A stretch of DNA of 64,000 bases from Sphagnum compactum. Lineage: Eukaryota; Bryophyta; Sphagnopsida; Sphagnales. Shown one piece after another: positions 48,177 through 60,620 of this stretch. The translations under genes and the position numbers were made by a program. Numbering within the stretch: position 1 is the first letter of the stretch; each line of letters opens with the position of its first letter. The notes beneath the pieces were generated by a model. It made no database searches and was not told the DNA's origin. It saw nothing but the letters and a program-made list of their open reading frames with translations. The DNA lies in contig OZ234500.1 of NCBI GenBank assembly GCA_965153455.1, forward strand, positions 7,874,001 through 7,938,000, given 5' to 3'.

Positions 48177-48544
48177 CTGCGAGCTTATACCTAGTCTACC
48201 AAGCCTACTAAGCAACCTCAACACCCAAAAGATGGCACTGCCTCCAGTAGAAATGGTTTCTGCAGCTTTGTACTCTAAGGATCTTTTTACAACCCAAGAA
48301 CAATAAATAGACTAGAAACTTGACATCCTTGAAATGACAAACAGAAAAAATGCAAATTTGAGTTATTTGAGTGACCTACCCAATGGAGCTCAGAGGAAAG
48401 GAAGCGGCTCTCTGTGCTTATGCAAAAGGTGACACTTGCTCCCCTAGCATTGTTGCCAGTGAGCTGAATTGCAAAACAGAACCTGCAGATCCAACTCGTA
48501 CTTGAATACCTCTCCATCCATGATCCTCTTCCCTTGGAACTCAC

Positions 48545-51500
48545 AAAACCAAGACTCTTTCCTTACATCTCTTATTTGTCACTCTTGGATGGAAGCCTCT
48601 CATATGTACCAAAACTCTCTCATATGTGACTCTCATACATACGAGAGTCATCCAATACTCTTTGAGCCCTCTTTTTCCTTCTGAATTGTTTGAGAACTAT
48701 GCGGATAAAACCAATCCTACACAATCAGGTACCATCACGTCTATTATGTCTATGATTTTTGTCACATTTTTAAAAACACAAATCTCCACACACTCATGTA
48801 TGTGATGCTTTTATCCACACAGATTTTAACAATGAGCAGATGCTTGAGGGAGTTTTATTTTTTGTTGCAAAACACAAACCTACTGATGAGTTGGGTTGGT
48901 TGGGTCAACTCAAATGACTAATCTTCTTGCTCTCAGCCCTTTGCTATGCTTTGCAAGTGGGTCGTGATGATTGTTGTGCCATGTGGCTATCATCAATCTT
49001 CTATCCATGGTCCCGAGCACCGATGAAGAATTTGCTTTAGATAAAATCCATGAGCATCTCTGGCATAAGATTTGAGGGTTGTGGCTGACTATCTCAAAGC
49101 CATATTTTTCTCCTTTTCCTTTCATTTGTTTTGGTTTCTGATCCCATGTGAAAGATGAAATTTAGGAGGGCAAATGCATATTGACTAGTAAAATTTAAGG
49201 GAGATTTTCATGGGGAAGATTAGGTAATGTGTTTATAATATGTCCTGTTGATTCGAAATGCTCCCAAAGTTAGGAAGGTTGTTTGTTCTCAAGAGCGATA
49301 AATGTAAGAATTTCAAGTCAAGGTTCTGTGGTCACATAATCTTTTTGGTCTCATTTGAAAACATCAAAATTTTGAACACCAAACCTGGGATGGAAATTGT
49401 CCAACTTTGCAAAACAAGTTAGTTTTTGTTTCTTATGCCAAAAGAAGTTTGATAATTTCATAAGGGAATGAAACAATTTCCATTTCATATTTCTGAAGAC
49501 CAATTAGGTCTCCTATAAGAGATCTAATGGTCAAGTTTGAGATGTAGCACTTACTATAGGTCTTTTGACACCTTCATATGGGCTTTAATGTGCCAACCTT
49601 GGCCCACTTATTCCACCAATGAATATTATGAAAGGCCATTTCCCTATAACTATATTTTAGCAAGCCCTTCTCACAATTCCAACACATATGATCACATATG
49701 AAACAAGTACTCAACTCAAAAGATATCAAAATATTAAAAAGTTTTTAATTTAGCTTACTCTTGTTGCTTTATAATAACTTATGAAAATAACATTCACCAA
49801 AATCCGTTTGGATTACAAAATCTGGAGATATTTGGATCAAATGCACTAAAAATATATTCTAATGACTGAATTTGGGAATATGTACATAAGATTTGCTATT
49901 CAATTATGACTTATTTATGTAAGATCGCATGGTAAAATGCTTCAAGAAAAGTATTTTCCTGGGCCTCGGGAGAAGAGTTTTAATTTATAGTTTGTTGTCC
50001 TTTGGAATGTTAAAGAAATGAAATTTGCAAGTCATTCCACCTTCAAGCAAATAAGTTATCTATTGATCAACGATACACCTTGATTGTCTTCTAACACACA
50101 CATGGCTCCTTCCTTGCAAGGAGACAATACCTTAGATATTAAGTGTGAATATCTTTGTTGATTTGGTGACGAAATTAGAAAATCTTTTGGGTGAAGGAGA
50201 TTGGAGCATTTGGTCTCATCAACCTCTTGTAAAGTAACCGGGGTGTTGGACACAGGACCTCACTTGACTAGCTCCAATAACTCTCAAACAATCACATTCT
50301 ACTTGGAGCCTCAACTTGAAATTACATGTCTGTGAGAAGCTAATGCATCAAAGAATTCCCTTCCTCACACATCAGATCATTACCATGGCTCATTAGCATT
50401 TGTCACACAGATTGCTTCAGTTTGTTTGAGCATCCAAGTAGCTGATCAACCAGAGACATTGTGAGAAGCAATATATCCTACTACTTCCTGATTTCACTGA
50501 CCATTGCACACTCTTCACACACGAGCTCTCACACACTAGCTCAGACGATCTGGTAAGGGTAGGTCACAGGTATGGCATAGCGGAATAATCACATGTGTTA
50601 TGCTGCTTCTACCATGCTATTTAACTCATGTCCCATGCACTAAATCTATCTATTGGCTCATAGATCTAGATCAAAACCACAACACAAAGGGTTCTAATGC
50701 TGCTTCACTCATAATTGTGTTCTCTAAAAGTTTCTAACAAAATTCATTACACATCACAACACTAGAATCGAATATGCAATATAGACATTGGAAAAAGGTC
50801 ATCGATACTTCGTGTACTTTGTGTGCCATTTATTTTATGCAAAAGCGAGCTAACCATGCATAAACTAAGGTGCAAAATATGCATTACGTAACCTCCAAAC
50901 CTAAATGTAAATCTGATATGTGCAACAAGATCATGGCCAAACTTTCATTTTACTTTCAACATCAAGCCATCATATCTTTGATTTTCTTAATTACCATATT
51001 ATTCAATTGATTTGAATTCTCTTTCAACATTTTATCCCCCCCATGTGCAAGCTAACCTTGTCTTTCCATTATATTCTAAATATTAAACCACATTAGTCTT
51101 GTGCTTACTTTCAATTGACCCTCCTAAAATTTGTACAAGAACTTTGTTTCATTTTTTCCTTATGAAAAACTTGGACCTATATATTTTCAGATTTATATTC
51201 TTTCTTATAACCTCTCTTATTTTCTCAAGTTCTATTTTACATTATGACTTATAATTATATACCTTACTTACAATTCAATAGCAAAAAGTAATTTGAGAGA
51301 CAAAGAATCAAATGCTGAAGTGTAATAAAATAAAATCAGGTTAAATCCATTGCATTGAAATTGAGTCAAAATGACAAGTGATTACAAAATATAATCACAA
51401 TTGATTAATTATTCTAATTTTATTAATTCCTTTTCTTATCATGCCATTACTCTCCCATCTCTCAAGTCTTCTTAATTCACTCTCCCCTTGACCTTCATTT

Positions 51501-53169
51501 TCTCAGAGTCATGTTTTATATTCCTCAGCTCTGAAGAATTGATCACCTTAACCCCTAAGTACTCAAAGTGTCCCTTAAGATAAAAAGGGGTTATTTTTAT
51601 TATTCAACTTCCATGTTCACATTGGTGTTCAAGTTCAATTTCAAAGTGTGATGCCTTTGCCATAGGAGTAGATTCCAATAGTGTCAACAAAGTTCCCCAA
51701 GAATATCCCAAAAAATGATGCAATCCAAAATGAATTATTCAAAACTGCATATGAACACCATTTTTATATACTTGAACATGTCAGGATTTGTACTTTGACT
51801 AAAATCAAATTGTTTCACCGCAAATTTCCTTACATGGTTGCATCCCACTTTGATAGCATCGTGATGTTAGCTAGGTGTGACCTCCCAAGGTTTGAAGCGC
51901 AACAAAAGTCATATGAGGAATTCAAGTGCAATCCATGATAACCATTAGTAGGCTCACCACTTTGAGGGGACAAAGGAAGGCAAATAAGTTTACTTGGAAG
52001 TACACCAATGTTATTAAGATATTCAATAGTGCAATGGATCAAATGCATCAAATTCACACCTTTTGAGCAAGATGATAAGGCTTGAGATGTGATTTTTATT
52101 TCAAGGAGTTCCTAGCAACTTGAAGATACATAATTTGCATGGGAATCAATAGTTTTTCAATGTTGATTATCACTCCAGGGTGAAATCACGCTCAAAAGAG
52201 CCAGGGGCGCCAAGTTTAAAGTCCTTTTTCAAGGACTACACATGACATGTCATTCCTACGTTGGTTTATAACTTAAAATTATGTATTTTGAATACCCATT
52301 TAGCACTACATTTTAGATATAAATACATTTTGACTAAAAAATCATTTTATATCATGTATATTATGCATTCATGCCTTCTATCACACATATATAACAACTT
52401 TTGTTAAAGCCACACTTTCAAAATCCATAATTTGTAACGTCAAAAACACTATTGAACCAAATGTGCTCAAATGGGTTATAAAAACAATTTTCATCAATTC
52501 AAGTCATGTTGCATTTTTAATTATCAACCTTAAAATCCTCTCTAATTTTCAAAAGGAATTATGTACATTTGGTAGAAAAAAAGGATGTTTGAAAAAAAAA
52601 GGATTGTCCACTCTCAAGGTTTGAGTGCTTTGAACATGCAAAAACATTTTTGATTTGTATCAAGTTTTGAACATGTAAACTTTGCAATTAATGGAAAATA
52701 TTTCAAAAAACATTATGACAATCCAAACTATTATGTCCCCTTGTGATATTTCAAACATACAAAAATGCAGTTTTAAAGAATGTCCACTCACTTAAATAGC
52801 TCCTTTGACTGTGATTTTACCCCCCAAAGAAAACATTATATGTTAAAATTTGACATTACATGCATCAAAGATAATATTGTTTTAGGGGTATAATTAATTG
52901 AAAGAGCATTAGTCTTTCCTACCCTTTTGGAAAATGTGTGTTTCTTTGTTTAATTTTATGATATCCACATATTTAAGCTCCATCCTTAGGGAGGTCAAGT
53001 TTCTAATTTATTTCAAATGGTGTGCAAAAAAATATAGGGTGAAAATTATTGAAATATATGTAATTTATAATTTATTTTAATGTAATATAAGGAGTTTATA
53101 ATTCATTATGAAAATATGCCTAAAATATTTCAAAATATATTTAAAATATGCCCATCACAAGCTTCCAAT
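48545..53169. other. AT-rich intergenic region
   Basis: No gene was recognised. Short frames at about 48,910-49,125 (minus), 50,056-50,253 (minus) and 51,681-51,938 (plus) have no identifiable domains. A small GACTCTC / GAGAGTC inverted repeat lies near 48,627-48,649. Confidence 0.5.
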
Positions 53170-53470
53170 ATTTCAAATTTTCAATAGAATTCATGTGAAA
53201 ATCATAGAACAATATGTTAGTGCAAATTCATAAGCCTCGAAGTGTAAAAATGGCACAATATATATTACTTTTTTATAAATGAATCGATGTTTCTTTTTCA
53301 CTTATGATGTCTTCATGTGAAGTACATATGATTTACATTTTAACAAAATGTGTGCAATTATTATGATGTAATTTTGCATAAAATTATGTGATTTTTGCAC
53401 AAACTTATGAAAATTGAATTTTGCATGAAATTTACAAACCTATGAAGCTGGGTAAGTTTGTGATGTTTGA
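53170..53470. repeat. Dispersed repeat, copy 2 (first copy near 14,095-14,585)
   Basis: ATGTGAAGTACATATGATTT, ACATTTTAA, GTGTGCAATTATTATGATG and ATTTTGCATAAAATTATG match the copy near 14,300-14,380. ACAAACCTATGAAG and GGTAAGTTTGTGAT match about 14,545-14,578. Same orientation. This copy lacks the (CA)n expansion. Confidence 0.75.
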
Positions 53471-53839
53471 TCTTTCACTTGACCAATGGACATGTACATT
53501 TTGATTAAAGGCTCAAAGCTTGAATAACATGTTTATTATTTATCAACCAATTTGACTAAAATCATGACCTATTTCATGATTATTTATCAAATTGAACATC
53601 TGGTGAAGTTGAACAAAAAACTGACCACTCTAGTCAAAATTGCCAATGGGTTCCATTCAAATGGGACAAATAATCAAATTGAACATATAATCAAGTTGGA
53701 AAGAAAAAGGATTTTGCCTAATCAAAATGATTAATGGTTTTCTAATCAAACAAGACATGTTACGTTAACTAATAAACCAAGCTAGCTATAAATAGGTTAG
53801 TTAAGTAACTTAAGGGCCTAGATACTTACTTACGATTAT

Positions 53840-53930
53840 ATTACCTACCTATTTTACATACCTACTTCCTACCTCCCACCTACCATCCTACAACATGTAC
53901 CTACCTACCTACCTACCTTCAACCTGCTTA
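53840..53930. repeat. ACCT tetranucleotide cluster
   Basis: Degenerate TACC/CTAC repeats occur here, including a clean run of ACCTACCTACCTACCT at about 53,900-53,917. Confidence 0.8.
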
Positions 53931-55139
53931 CTCATTGCTTAACTTCCTTCCTTACTTTCATAAATAACGTACAACAAGAACATGTGAAATAATTTTTCTA
54001 ACAAAATTACATTACTTATGAAAGTGTGGTCCAATATCACTTAATCACTTCATGGTTTATCATTGTGAGGGTGAAGGTTTCAAGTCCTTATATTTACAAC
54101 GATGTACATGCTTTAGGGGCTAACATAACTAAGTTAAACTACTACCTACTTGCTTACCAACAAATATTATTTTTGAGAATAATCCAAAAACTAAATGATT
54201 TTAATTAAGTTAGAAATTAGGCTAGTCAAATGGTGTGTTGTTCATCAATCCAAATAGCCAATCCAATGGTCCATTATTTTACCAATCAAAAAGGCCACTT
54301 TAATGTCAAAATTGACTTGACCAAAATGACATGATGGGTGAAAATCCTTTAAGGCGTACCACACATGACGAAAAAGGCTTAGTCCTTATTACAGTCCTTT
54401 TTTACCCTATATTGCGATCCCCATAAAAAATAATGAATCAAAAGTTGTCAAAATTTTCAAAAGGACTGTATTTTAGACGATTATAATTCTAGATTCCATC
54501 ATAATCATCCATAAATATGTCTTTACACGGTTAAAAAAAACTAAGTGAGAAAGACAAAAAAGAGTGACAAGATTTTGGTACACCTTAAAGAATTTGGACC
54601 TTGATAGTATTTTTTACATGCACACAAATGGGATTTTTTATTGAATGTTTTACTCACAATAATTTTTTTTCTATTAATGTGTGAGGCATTAAATGTTGTT
54701 CATCACAAGGACAAAATGTTTAGAAATAACATGTTTTTCAATACATATATTCCAACACAACATGGCATCTCTTCACTTGTTATCTACTTACTTTATGTTT
54801 AAAAATGTGTAAACCAATTCAATGACATTTGCTCCCCGGCCAATTACATGTATGTGCACAACACAAATTCCACAAAGTTCATTATGATAATTTTTTAAAA
54901 TTCTAATACTAAGGATTAATGTTCAACTTATATATTATTATTATTTTGAAAATAAATACGGTCCCATTATACAAATAATTTAATAATATCTTAATCATAT
55001 CAAACATGCCAAACAATCAATTGTGTCCATTATGTCACATTTGACTAACAATAAGTCAATTATTCATAATAATAAATCAACACAAAACTATAAGCATGAA
55101 TCAATTTCAAATTTTCTTGTGTATGTTTTACATATTTAC

Positions 55140-55400
55140 ATGCCTAAGGAAGGTAGGTCTAGGAAGGTAGACAATAGGTAGGTAAATGGTGAATATTTTG
55201 ATACACCTACGTACCTACCTACCTATAACCTAACTATTATTTACCTATTTAATAGTTATTTATGTAACTATTGTCAATCAATCTACCTAGCTTACTAGCA
55301 AGTTACCAACTTAGATCTATTTGTCCCTACCCTACCCATCTACCTTTATATTCCCTACCAACCTACTCATAACCAACCCCAACTCCTTATATTACCTATT
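55140..55400. repeat. AGGT then ACCT cluster (inverted arrangement)
   Basis: AAGGTAGGTCTAGGAAGGTAG and AGGTAGGTAAATG (about 55,150-55,190) are followed by TACCTACGTACCTACCTACC (about 55,206-55,226) and more dispersed TACC motifs to about 55,400. Opposite-orientation tetranucleotide runs are thus adjacent. Confidence 0.75.
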
Positions 55401-55972
55401 TACAACCTACCTTCTTTACATGCCTATGGGAGGCCTCAACATTTAATGGGATCATTACTAGAAGTAGAATAAAATAAACCATAATTCTGATTTTACCTTA
55501 ATTGGGAATCCACCTTAATTGAAAATGAAATTGAAAATGGAAAATTAGAAATGGAAAAAAAGGATGGAATTACAAAAAATCGCTATAATTTTGGCATAAA
55601 GAATAATAAATGGTCAAACTTTTGTTTTTGTTTTACCCACTTTTCATTAATCAAAATGAAATAGTAGAAAGGAATTCAAACCCCTGTTTATATTATAAGT
55701 TGGGTTGAAGGAATTTACAAAATTGTAGAGATCAACTGCTTTGCCATTTATTCAAGAAATTTCATGATAGGGAAGTAGATTGAGGATAGGGAAATAGATT
55801 GAGCACCTCATAAATGATCAATGAAAAATAAATTATTATTTTCATTATTATCTTCTTGGACTATTTCACAAAAAATGAAAAAGTCAGGATGAAAATATTG
55901 TATCACACAAATAGAATTTGATTCATAGTATCACGAAACATTAAAAACAAAATTTTTGATAAACAAAAAATT
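55401..55972. other. AT-rich sequence before the plastid-derived insert
   Basis: No gene was recognised. The left boundary of the plastid DNA is not sharp: recognisable chlB starts at about 55,973. Confidence 0.5.
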
Positions 55973-56961
55973 GTTGTGAATTAAATGTTTGTTACAAGAT
56001 TTGGATATTGAAATAAATCAAGTAATTCTTGAAGAAGGCTCTGTACAAGATTTTCAGAATTTACCAAAAGTTTGGTTCAATTTAGTTCCCTACCATGAAG
56101 TAGGTTCGATGACAACAATTTATTTAGAATTTTTTTTTGGAATGCCCTATGTATCTGCAACACCTATGGGAGTTGTAAATATAACCGAATGTTTCCGACA
56201 ATTACAAAGGCATGTTAATTAACTCCTGTTTCATTGGATAAAACATTTAATTATGAATTTTATATTGATCAACAAATTAAGTTCATTTCTCAAGCTACTT
56301 GGTTCTCAAGATCCATTGATTGTCAAATGTAATAGGAAAAAAAATATGCATGTTGCTTCAATGACTAAAATCCTCATTAGAAAAATGGGAATTCGTGTAA
56401 GTTGTGCAAGTACTTATTGTAAACATGATGTAGAATGGTTCAAAGAATGCCAAGGTTTTTGTGATGAAATATTAATTACAAATGATCACATTGAAGTAGG
56501 AAATATGATTGCTCGTGTAAAACAATCTGCCATATTTGGCATTTGAATGGAACGTCATATTGTTAAACGTCTTGATATTCCTTGTGGGGTTATTTCTTTG
56601 CCAGTTCATATTCAAAATTTTCCCCTGGGATAGCAACCTTTCCTAGGCTATGAGGGTACTAATTAATAGCAAATTTAGTTTATAATTCTTTCATTCTAGG
56701 TATGGAAGACCATCTCCTAGAAATTTTTGGTGGTCACGATACTAAAAACAATATTACTAAATCATTATCTACAAATACAGATCTGACTTGGAATTACGAA
56801 AGTCAACTAAAACTAAATAAAATTCCCGACTTTGTTAGAGGTAAAATAAAAGAAAACACCGAAAAATTTGCATGACAAAATGGCATTGCAGATATTACTA
56901 TCGAAGTAATGTATGTAACTAAGGATGTATTAAATGTTTACTATAAATTTCCAATTAATTA
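55973..56961 (+). pseudogene. chlB: Nuclear plastid-DNA insert: chlB 3' part (degenerate)
   Basis: chlB encodes a subunit of the dark-operative protochlorophyllide reductase. The conceptual product follows the C-terminal roughly 60% in order: [124 protein letters not shown] and [14 protein letters not shown]. Lesions include a frameshift near 55,985, stops (for example just before MERH and after FPLG), an in-frame loss of about 7 codons before ASMTKIL, and a readthrough end. Non-synonymous changes dominate. It cannot make the protein. Confidence 0.93.
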
Positions 56962-57297
56962 GTCTTATATTTAAGTAGATTCACCTGATAAAGAAAGGGT
57001 GTAATCACAAAACAAAATTGGTGAAAAAGAAACTAGAATAATCAATATATTTTTTGATTGATATTTGGTGGGACAAAAAAAGGATATTACTGTCATTTAT
57101 TTTTTTTCCTACCCCGATACACCAGAGTAAGACTTAAACCTAGTGAATATAAAAAATGATTTAGAGGTGGGGAAATTTCGAGTAAGAATAAATTGATTAC
57201 ACGTGTAGCAAAACATATTTGAATTTTGGAGATGAATCCCTCGATATATATATATATATATAGATATAAGCTTTTATTTTGAATGAAATCTAATTTA
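56962..57297. other. Spacer between two plastid-derived segments
   Basis: The composition is similar to the flanking plastid-derived DNA, and a (TA)n tract lies at about 57,243-57,262. Broken frames read like plastid sequence (for example KLITRVAKHI) but I could not assign them to a plastid gene. Confidence 0.35.
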
Positions 57298-57965
57298 TCA
57301 TCTTCCTGCGTGCCATAAATGACCTACAAAGAAAAAGAATCCTAAAACAAAATGCAAGGTAGATAACCAACTTTGGGGAGAAACATAATTTATATCATTA
57401 ATTTCAATAGCTACTCCACTCATAGAATTTAAAAAACCTAATGGAACATGAGTCATATATTCTGTGAAATGTCGTTCTTGCCAAGGCGATATGTCTTTTT
57501 TTAGTTTACTCAAATCTAATCCATTAGACCTCTCAAAGGTTCCAACCAAGGAACACGGAGATCCCAAAAGTGCATGGTTTCCCCTCTAAAAAACCTACAT
57601 TAAGCACCAAGGCATTGGTCTTTAACTAAAAAAGTAAAAGCTTGAGCTTAAAAAACTTCTGGCCCAATAGGCCCATAAAATTCACTAGGATAAGACGTAT
57701 TATTGAACCAAACGAAACAGTAAGCGGTAAACCCAAAAATGGAAATAGTTGTTAAACTGTAAGATAAATAAGCCTCGCTAGACCATACAAGAGTGCAACG
57801 AGCCCATGCAAAAGGTTTGGTCATGATATGTTAAATTCCGCCAAAAATACAAATGGAACCTAACCAAATATGTCCTCCAATAATATTTTCTAGATTATCT
57901 ACACTAACAATCTAGCCCTTTCCACCAAAAGGTGATTTGAACAAAATAATCCAAATCACTAGTTC
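57298..57965 (-). pseudogene. psbC: Nuclear plastid-DNA insert: psbC 3' part (degenerate)
   Basis: psbC encodes the CP43 antenna protein of photosystem II. On minus, the conceptual product follows the C-terminal half: [96 protein letters not shown], VNYVSPxSWLST-like sequence and [18 protein letters not shown], the last at the 57,298 end. Stops interrupt it (for example TGG to a stop in FGGI*H), and about 23 codons around the GKYLMRSPTG region are deleted. It lies opposite in strand to the chlB piece. These genes are not normally neighbours in plastomes, so the insert is composite or rearranged. Confidence 0.92.
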
Positions 57966-59234
57966 AAATAACTAAATATAAAAATAATAATTCATGTATT
58001 TAATTTCATATAATCTCTAGTTCAATTATATAACTTACTTAATGAAAGACAAACACAAAACATGTGGGAAAATCTTTCTATAGTTGCAATTCAATTTGCA
58101 ACTAATAAACAATTAAAAGATTTCACTCATATGTTTTGTCTTTGAATCCCATGATACAAATTTTATAAAGAAGGCGTGATCTTTTATGTTCTCACATAAA
58201 AATACATGTGCCATTTTAAGATGAGCTAAAAAAAATTTAACTCTAAAAGCAAAACATAAAATTAAATTTTTTTTAGTGCCTATTCTTTAATTCACTTAGT
58301 CTTTGTGCTTTCCTACCTACTTACCTATGTAAGTAAATAAGTAGGTCCTATTTTTTTACCTACTTATGGTTATGTACAACCTACCTAGCTATTAAAATAA
58401 ATATTTATTTCGATTTTTTTTTTCAAAATACAATTAAAATGCCTTGTGCCAATTTTTTATTATGCCACGTGTCACAATTTAAAACCATCATTAACAATAA
58501 TGGACAATGAAGATCAATATTTGAAAAAACAAATGTCCAAAATTTTTCATAATGTCGTGTGTTAGATTTTAATGGATGAATGACAATTAATGATGTCAAC
58601 ATGACATCATGGGTGTAGTTATTATGGAGTTGCATAGTAATTGAAGATGATTTGTTTTGATAGAATTGCAACGATTTTCATTGTATATACAAATAAATAC
58701 AATGAGTTGTAAATGTCCGGTGCATACTCAAAAATTGAGTTACAAGGCCAGTGGTAAAACATTCTTTTTTCTCATAATGAATATTTTGAACAATACCAAA
58801 CATTGAATTATTATGTGAAATTTAGGAATTGCTTTCATACATTTATTCTACAATATTGATAGTGAGTTGTTATTATACCAATATGTTTATGATGTAAATG
58901 TTGAATTAACAATATTAAAACAAAGTTTAAAATAAATATTTGATGAAACAATCAAATATTTTACCCTTCATTATTGCTTAAAAATATTCAAGTTTTTATA
59001 TAATAGTTTTATCCATACCATTTGTTTGGTCCTTTAGTAATGTTTATCATTTCCAACATGGTGTGCAATTGTTTCCCACTCCCCAATCACATCCATAACA
59101 AATGGGAGAATATAAAGAAGGGCATCTAGAAAATAAGTAGACTCTTGAAAAATTATCTATGCGTTGATTCAATTCACAATTGCAAGTGTTGTGAAACTTG
59201 TGATTGGTTTTGGGAGAAAAAGAAGGTAGCTGGA
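57966..59234. other. AT-rich intergenic with an ACCT/AGGT hairpin cluster
   Basis: CCTACCTACTTACCTATGTA followed by AGTAAATAAGTAGGT at about 58,311-58,350 forms an imperfect hairpin (ACCTACTTA with TAAGTAGGT). No gene was recognised. Confidence 0.5.
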
Positions 59235-59760
59235 TCCAATGGAAGCTACAAAAGTTCTTCTTTCAAAATGGGTGTTACATGCTTTTGAGTTAGGGGATTC
59301 CAATATTCAAGAGTTCATAAGGTTTAAGCCAAGGGGATGTCAAATACACAAGGGTGGTAAGTGGGCTTTAAACCTTGAATGGTGTGTATAGGTAAACCAT
59401 AAAATAATTTCTAGTTTAGCCTTTTGGAATAGAGTGGGGAGAACTAAGAATATAATGGCAAAGGAGTTGAAACATGTTAACCCAAGAACTTTTAAGGATG
59501 TCCTAGTGGTTAACTTTTGGTGGAGTGTGGTAGTTTAGCCTTAGGTTGAAGGCCTTTCAAAACACAAAATTGTTCAACTACATTTTTTGGGTTGGATCTC
59601 TGGTGTTAACATTTAGGTGTTGTTGAAGGCAGGTTTGCAACCAATGAAGAGGTAGGGAGGGGGAAATTCATGCCATCCATGGAAGAAATAATTGGGTATA
59701 TTAAACTTATTATTAGGTTGGAGGATGTGGGAAAGTTTGCTACAAGCCCACAACAATCAT
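59235..59760 (+). mobile_element. LINE-like reverse transcriptase C-terminal relic
   Basis: One plus frame, interrupted by several stops, reads EATKVLLSKWVLHAFELGDS, IQEFIRFKPRGCQ, GGKWALNLEW, LAFWNRVGRTKNIMAKELKH and TFKDVLVVNFWW. The K-W-V-x-x-A-x-E-x-G-D-S-N and W-N-R-[VI]-x-[KR]-x-x-x-x-M-x-K-x-L patterns resemble the region after the RT domain of plant LINE-type elements. The assignment is from memory of the pattern and is moderate. The frame is clearly inactive. Confidence 0.45.
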
Positions 59761-59799
59761 TGCTAGACATGAGTGTGGGTAGGTGTGTTTATAAGTAAT

Positions 59800-60620
59800 A
59801 GGTCTCCCCCCTCTTTTGACGCGCTCCTAAGTCCCTTGTTGAACCCACTTGAGGGTCCAACTATATGGAGTTGTGGAAAGTTGGGACTTGGGGGCCGCTC
59901 CCGACTTCCAGCACTAAAAAGGGGTAGAGGGGCGTGCTAGAAGTCCCGGGAGTAGACTAGGAAGAGGACAAGCGTTTCACTTACTCAAATCTGCATCAAA
60001 ACCAACCCCAAGTTGGTTAGAACTCATTCTGCACCCTTTTGGTGTTGGGACAAGCCACGGGCTAACTCGGACTCACTTGACTCACCACGGCCCGGACTCG
60101 GGGGAAGCCACCACCTTCCCCCATATAGTATACTCTACGTCTCACCGCGGAGGCTACATCCGAATGGCTCTTTTTCCCGGGACTCCTAAGTTGGAGTCCC
60201 GAAACTGTCCCGGGTTGGAGTCCCGAAACTTTGGGAGTTTGTATCTCCCGGCTCCGACCTCCGATTGGAGTGAGGTCTAAACCAAAGTTGTAGCCCTCTT
60301 TGAGAGCTTTCCAACGCTATGTCGCACTCCTTCAGGCGACGTCGGGAAAGGGTCGATTCCCGACTTTTAGTGGTCGGGAGTCAAACTGCCAGTTTGACTC
60401 CCGGCCCTTCTTTTGCCCATAACTTGGGCTGCAGATGTCCAAATTGCCAATGCGAGGGCATTTTAAACATCTACACTTCAAGACCTTTCCATTGATATAA
60501 AGAACACTTCAAGGCGAGGTGTTTTGACCCCCTGTAATTGCTTCTAAGTTTTCGGGAGTCCCAGAGGACTCCAACTTCCCACTTTTGGGAGTGTGGGCTT
60601 CACCCTCACACTTAGCCCAA
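59800..60620. mobile_element. GC-rich island, probable LTR or other transposon fragment
   Basis: About 800 bp of much higher GC than the flanks is packed with GGGAGTCCCG-type motifs. TTGGAGTCCCGAAACT is tandemly repeated at about 60,191 and 60,215. AAGTTGTAGCCCTCTTTGAG and AGCTTTCCAACGCTATGTCG (about 60,281-60,323) resemble stretches common in plant LTR retrotransposon ends. No coding frame, primer-binding site or paired LTR was identified, so a solo LTR or internal fragment is inferred. Confidence 0.45.
60375..60403. repeat. Perfect 14-bp palindrome with 1-base centre
   Basis: CGGGAGTCAAACTG (60375-60388) and CAGTTTGACTCCCG (60390-60403) are exact reverse complements separated by one C. It lies inside the GC-rich island. 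Confidence 0.95.

Noticed and set aside
55989-56546. Functional chlB in the nucleus
   Set aside because: Stops, frameshifts, deletions and loss of the 5' part rule out a working product.
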